DNA of 64,000 nucleotides from an uncultured Prevotellaceae bacterium (GTDB lineage: Bacteria > Bacteroidota > Bacteroidia > Bacteroidales > Bacteroidaceae). The notes below the pieces were generated by a model that searched no databases, was not told the DNA's origin, and saw only the letters and a list, made by a program, of their open reading frames with translations. Made by a program: the position numbers and the translations under genes. The DNA is taken from assembly GCA_900314655.1 (NCBI GenBank), contig OMWC01000011.1, positions 1-64,000 of the forward strand. Direction: 5' to 3'. Shown one piece after another: positions 61,541 to 64,000 of this stretch (position 1 is its first letter; every line of letters begins with the position of its first letter).

Positions 61541-61747
61541 ACGTGAGTTAGACGAAATATAACTGTCTGAAAATTTGGTGATTAGCGAAATTTGTTGTAA
61601 CTTTATAGTGTCAAAATACAAAGTTTTACAAACAATAATCGCTATGATCACCGAGGACAAAGTTACGGAATTATTTTGTATTGCAGATGATTTCTGCAAG
61701 TTTTTTGACGCCATGATGTCAAAATATACCATAAAGGAGGCTAAAAA
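61541..61747 (+). mobile_element. Truncated left end of an IS982-like insertion sequence
   Basis: ACGTGAGTTAGACGAAAT resembles an IS left end. The ATG at 61644 begins ITEDKVTELFCIADDFCKFF and continues DAMMSKYTIKEAKK, which matches the start of IS982-type transposases as I remember them. Only about 35 codons remain before the sequence jumps to acyl-CoA synthetase. No right end is present. Confidence 0.6.
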
Positions 61748-62102
61748 GCTCAAGGGTACGGAACTCTTCATCGGCGCCAAGTATGAAGAGCGTTTCGGAC
61801 ATGTCGTGCTCTGCGGTCTGGGTGGTATTTTCGTGGAAGTGCTCCGCGACGTGAGCAGCGGTCTGGCTCCCCTCTCCTACCCCGAAGCCTACAGCATGAT
61901 CCGCTCCCTGCGCGCCTATAAGATTATACAAGGCACGCGCGGACAGGCCGGTATCAATCAGCAGCGCTATGCCGAGATTATCGTGAGGCTCTCTACCCTA
62001 CTCCGTTTTGCCACCGAAATCAAGGAGATGGAGATCAATCCGCTCCTGGCCGACGAGCAGAACGTCATTGCCGTAGATGCCCGTATCCGTATCCAGCGAT
62101 AG
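61644..62102 (+). pseudogene. In-frame chimera: transposase start fused to acyl-CoA synthetase C-terminus
   Basis: A 152-residue frame. Residues 1-35 are IS982-like and residues 36-152 reproduce the last 117 residues of the synthetase (KGTELFIGAKYEERFGHVVL onward) with changes N to Y and D to E and a different last few residues (RIRIQR). It lacks the CoA-binding, phosphohistidine and most ATP-grasp parts, so it cannot be a working synthetase. The mostly silent differences suggest that this copy came from a diverged functional allele. Confidence 0.85.
61748..62087 (+). repeat. 340-bp direct repeat, copy 2
   Basis: Same orientation as 50146-50485. Recombination between the two would remove 11.6 kb, including both large secreted proteins and their small partners, and leave an intact synthetase gene with the alternate last codons. 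Confidence 0.93.
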
Positions 62103-62127
62103 GCGCTGGACTTTCATCTATGAAAAA

Positions 62128-62160
62128 CGGGGGAGTTTAGCTTAAACTTCCCCGCCTTTT
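62128..62160. terminator. Terminator between the chimera and the AraC gene
   Basis: CGGGGGAGTTTA, loop GCT, TAAACTTCCCCG (12-bp stem with one G-T pair) followed by CCTTTTATTTT. It separates convergent genes. Confidence 0.88.
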
Positions 62161-62174
62161 ATTTTATGTTTGTG

Positions 62175-63014
62175 TTATCTGCCTGCCACGAATTTCTTGC
62201 GTAAAGCTGTAGGAGAATCGTGCAGATTCCGTTTTACAAAGATACTGAACGATGAAAGGTTGGGGAATCCCAGCTTTTTTGAAATATCTTTAAACGAAAG
62301 GTCGGGATTGAGCATCAGTTCCTGAATCTCCGTCAGCACGGCGTTGTGGATCCATTGTGAGGCATTTTTGTCGGAGAAGCGCGTGCAGGCGGTGGTTAGG
62401 TACTTGGGTGTGACGTTCAGTTTTTTGGCATAGTAACTGACGGGTTGCCGCTTCACTTCCGTCTGTGCTATCTCCTGGATGAAACGCCTTAGGAGTTTCT
62501 GTCCCAGTGTAATGGTGTGAACCTCTTCTTTCGACTTCTGTCGGAACTCGTTACCCATCTCCAGCAGAGCCACGTTGATCATCAGTTTGAAGATGTTTGC
62601 ATCGACGGGGTCCTGCAAGTGGTTGAGTTTCTTCGAAAGGATGGTATAGTAATTCTTATAGATTTCCAAGTCACGCTCCGAAGCCTTCAGGTGTCTCACC
62701 TTGTCACAATAGAGAATCTGGTTCCATATAGCGGTATTGCCCATGGGCAGCGCCTGCATGAAGTGCTGGCTGAAGGTCATGCATACACAGCAGAAGTCAC
62801 CTTCATAACTGTCAACCCTCAACTGTTCGTGGGGTGCACAGATAAGGATGTCGTCTTGTTCGATGGTATAATGCCGGCGGTCAATACAAACACAGGCTTT
62901 CCCCGACACACCTAAAAGCACAAGCGTGTGGTGAGCCTTTGCCTCGTTTATATCTTGGAGAGATGCTACCCTGCCATAGTAAGAAATGTCCTTATCGGTA
63001 AAATTTGCCTTCAT
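62175..63014 (-). CDS. AraC family transcriptional regulator
   Basis: A 279-residue regulator. The start is set at the ATG at 63012-63014 (MKANFTDKDISYYGRVASLQ), because a promoter -7 box lies just upstream, inside a longer open frame. The N-terminal half is a cupin-like sensor (HHTLVLLGVSGKACVCIDRR, EQDDILICAPHEQL); the C-terminal half has two helix-turn-helix motifs (PVSYYAKKLNVTPKYLT and FKDISKKLGFPNLSSFSIFV). The ligand is unknown. It may control the neighbouring secreted proteins, but nothing in the sequence proves this. Confidence 0.9.
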   Translation of the reverse strand: MKANFTDKDISYYGRVASLQDINEAKAHHTLVLLGVSGKACVCIDRRHYTIEQDDILICAPHEQLRVDSYEGDFCCVCMTFSQHFMQALPMGNTAIWNQILYCDKVRHLKASERDLEIYKNYYTILSKKLNHLQDPVDANIFKLMINVALLEMGNEFRQKSKEEVHTITLGQKLLRRFIQEIAQTEVKRQPVSYYAKKLNVTPKYLTTACTRFSDKNASQWIHNAVLTEIQELMLNPDLSFKDISKKLGFPNLSSFSIFVKRNLHDSPTALRKKFVAGR

Positions 63015-63038
63015 TAGAGAGTGATTGATTTTTGTTTG

Positions 63039-63046
63039 CAAAGATA
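63039..63046 (-). promoter_or_regulatory. -7 box of the AraC gene
   Basis: On the minus strand TATCTTTG followed by CA matches TAnnTTTG, about 25 bp before the chosen start codon. Confidence 0.65.
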
Positions 63047-63181
63047 GTTTTTTTTCTTTGAAAAGAAATAACAAAAGGTGTATATTTTCAATTAATTATG
63101 ATTAAGTTTTTTATATCACTTTGTTTGTTATTAGAATTTCAACAAAATAGGGAAATCCCTTTTAAGTTTAGGGAATTACTT

Positions 63182-63213
63182 TTTGCAAACAATAAACGAA
63201 TTTATTAATTTTG
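63182..63213 (+). promoter_or_regulatory. Promoter of the Asn/Arg-rich secreted protein gene
   Basis: TTTG at 63182-63185 and TAATTTTG at 63206-63213 are 20 bp apart, an almost ideal Bacteroidota promoter. A GGGAAATCCC dyad about 35 bp upstream of it (63150-63159) could be an operator. Confidence 0.75.
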
Positions 63214-63256
63214 CGTCAAAGAGTTAGAAAAAGCGAAGTTTAACTTATAAATTGAT

Positions 63257-63961
63257 ATGATTATGAAGAAGATGTTACTTACGCTGATGGCAATGGTCAC
63301 AATGACCATCTCAGCACAGGCAATGACGTTCAATGAGGCTCGTAGGGAAGCTTTTTTCCTGACAGATAAAATGGCTTACGAATTGAACCTGAGCAACGCG
63401 CAATACGAGGCTGTCTATGAGATTAATCTCGACTACCTGACGGCTTTGGCTGTGAGTGATGATATCTTTGGCTTCTACTGGGAGCGCCGTAATGAGGACC
63501 TGAGCTTCGTGCTCTCTTCCTATCAGTACCGCACCTTCATGGCCCGCGACTATTTCTATCGTCCGGTTTATTGGCAGAGCGGTTTCGCATTCCGTATCTA
63601 TACGCACTATACGGACCGTCACCACTTCTACTTTGCACGTCCGAGCCACTATGCCACCTACACAGGCGGTCACAGCTGGCGTAACAACGGCAATAAGAGC
63701 TATTACAAAGGACGTACGTACGATCGTAGCCGCGCTATTCCCAACTACGTTCCACGTCAGAACCGCAACTGGCATTCCAATCAGAATACGGTGGTGAATT
63801 ACAACGTGAACGTGAATCGTAATGTGAACGTGAACCGCAACGTGAACTGGAACACAAACCGCAACCAGAACACGAACGTAAACCGTAACACAAACACGAA
63901 CCGGAACAATGCAAACCGTTCTTGGAGGAGCGGCAACGCTTCTCAAAGGGTGCGCAGATAA
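63257..63961 (+). CDS. Secreted protein with Asn/Arg-rich repetitive tail
   Basis: A 234-residue protein (232 if started at the second ATG, 63263). Signal peptide MKKMLLTLMAMVTMTISAQA. Residues 23-100 are mostly helical then aromatic (TFNEARREAFFLTDKMAYEL, YRTFMARDYFYRPVYW). The last 65 residues are a low-complexity tail of NVNVNRN, NTNRNQN and NTNTNRN units with a very basic end. It has a strong promoter. It probably lies in the periplasm or envelope; the function is unknown. Confidence 0.8.
   Translation: MIMKKMLLTLMAMVTMTISAQAMTFNEARREAFFLTDKMAYELNLSNAQYEAVYEINLDYLTALAVSDDIFGFYWERRNEDLSFVLSSYQYRTFMARDYFYRPVYWQSGFAFRIYTHYTDRHHFYFARPSHYATYTGGHSWRNNGNKSYYKGRTYDRSRAIPNYVPRQNRNWHSNQNTVVNYNVNVNRNVNVNRNVNWNTNRNQNTNVNRNTNTNRNNANRSWRSGNASQRVRR
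63790..63925 (+). repeat. Coding tandem repeat (Asn-Val/Thr-Asn-Arg units)
   Basis: Degenerate units of AACGTGAACGTGAATCG and AACACGAACGTAAACCG in the 3' end of the gene encode NVNVNR and NTNVNR. The repeat period is a multiple of three, so changes in copy number would keep the frame. Confidence 0.8.
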
Positions 63962-64000
63962 AATAAGTGGTCTTACTTTAGTTGTTAGTTTTGGGGTGCC

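Noticed and set aside
61575..62102. Possible short acyl-CoA synthetase beta subunit
   Set aside because: It lacks the N-terminal part of the ATP-grasp fold and begins with transposase-like residues; the copy is a fragment.

Overview
The window reads as a Bacteroidota chromosome, most likely Prevotella or a close Prevotellaceae relative. Support comes from many -7 boxes of the Bacteroidota type (TAnnTTTG, often with TTTG about 19-20 bp upstream), weak Shine-Dalgarno signals, a PorZ-like protein of the type IX secretion machinery, a PL11 rhamnogalacturonan lyase, and secreted proteins ending in a GLYIVNGKK-like tail. The genus is inferred from protein style, not from a marker gene.

Region 1 (1-29.7 kb) is a surface-polysaccharide locus, almost all on the + strand and visibly AT-rich. 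It holds a CDP-glycerol-type polyol-phosphate transferase, a TarI/IspD-type cytidylyltransferase paired with a dehydrogenase, a LicD protein, a GT11 fucosyltransferase, at least eight other glycosyltransferases, and a frameshifted acyltransferase. It also has a dTDP-2,6-dideoxyhexose set (2,3-dehydratase, Gfo/Idh/MocA reductase, extended SDR), an EpsG-type polymerase, a pyruvyl transferase with an Fe-S partner, an MBOAT plus SGNH acetylation pair, and a cytidylyltransferase-oxidoreductase fusion. It ends with a WecA/MraY-type initiating transferase. The expected product is an acidic glycan bearing polyol phosphate, pyruvate, acetate, fucose and a deoxysugar.

Region 2 (29.7-50.5 kb) is housekeeping: serB, ispG, purE, a PAP2 protein, rpoN, nadA, an EptA-like transferase, the PorZ-like protein, a GT2, rdgB, a YitT protein, leuS and an ADP-forming acyl-CoA synthetase. 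Between divergent genes at 37.6-38.17 kb lie four perfect DnaA boxes and six 22-bp iterons, a strong candidate for oriC.

Region 3 (50.5-64 kb) holds two very large secreted proteins, each followed by a small acidic peptide of one new-looking family. Together they are bracketed by a 340-bp direct repeat of the 3' end of the acyl-CoA synthetase gene; the second copy is fused in frame to the start of an IS982-like transposase. An AraC regulator and a secreted Asn/Arg-rich protein follow.

Throughout regions 1 and 2 the DNA is peppered with short palindromic or degenerate tandem repeats of several families. Many lie inside genes, in frame, including ispG, rdgB, purE, serB, leuS and rpoN. Three small genes (a four-helix-bundle protein, a GxxExxY protein and a DUF559 protein) are each enclosed by inverted copies of a different one of these repeat families. 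They therefore look like single-gene mobile modules that may be the source of the gene-less copies. This is the most unusual feature of the window.
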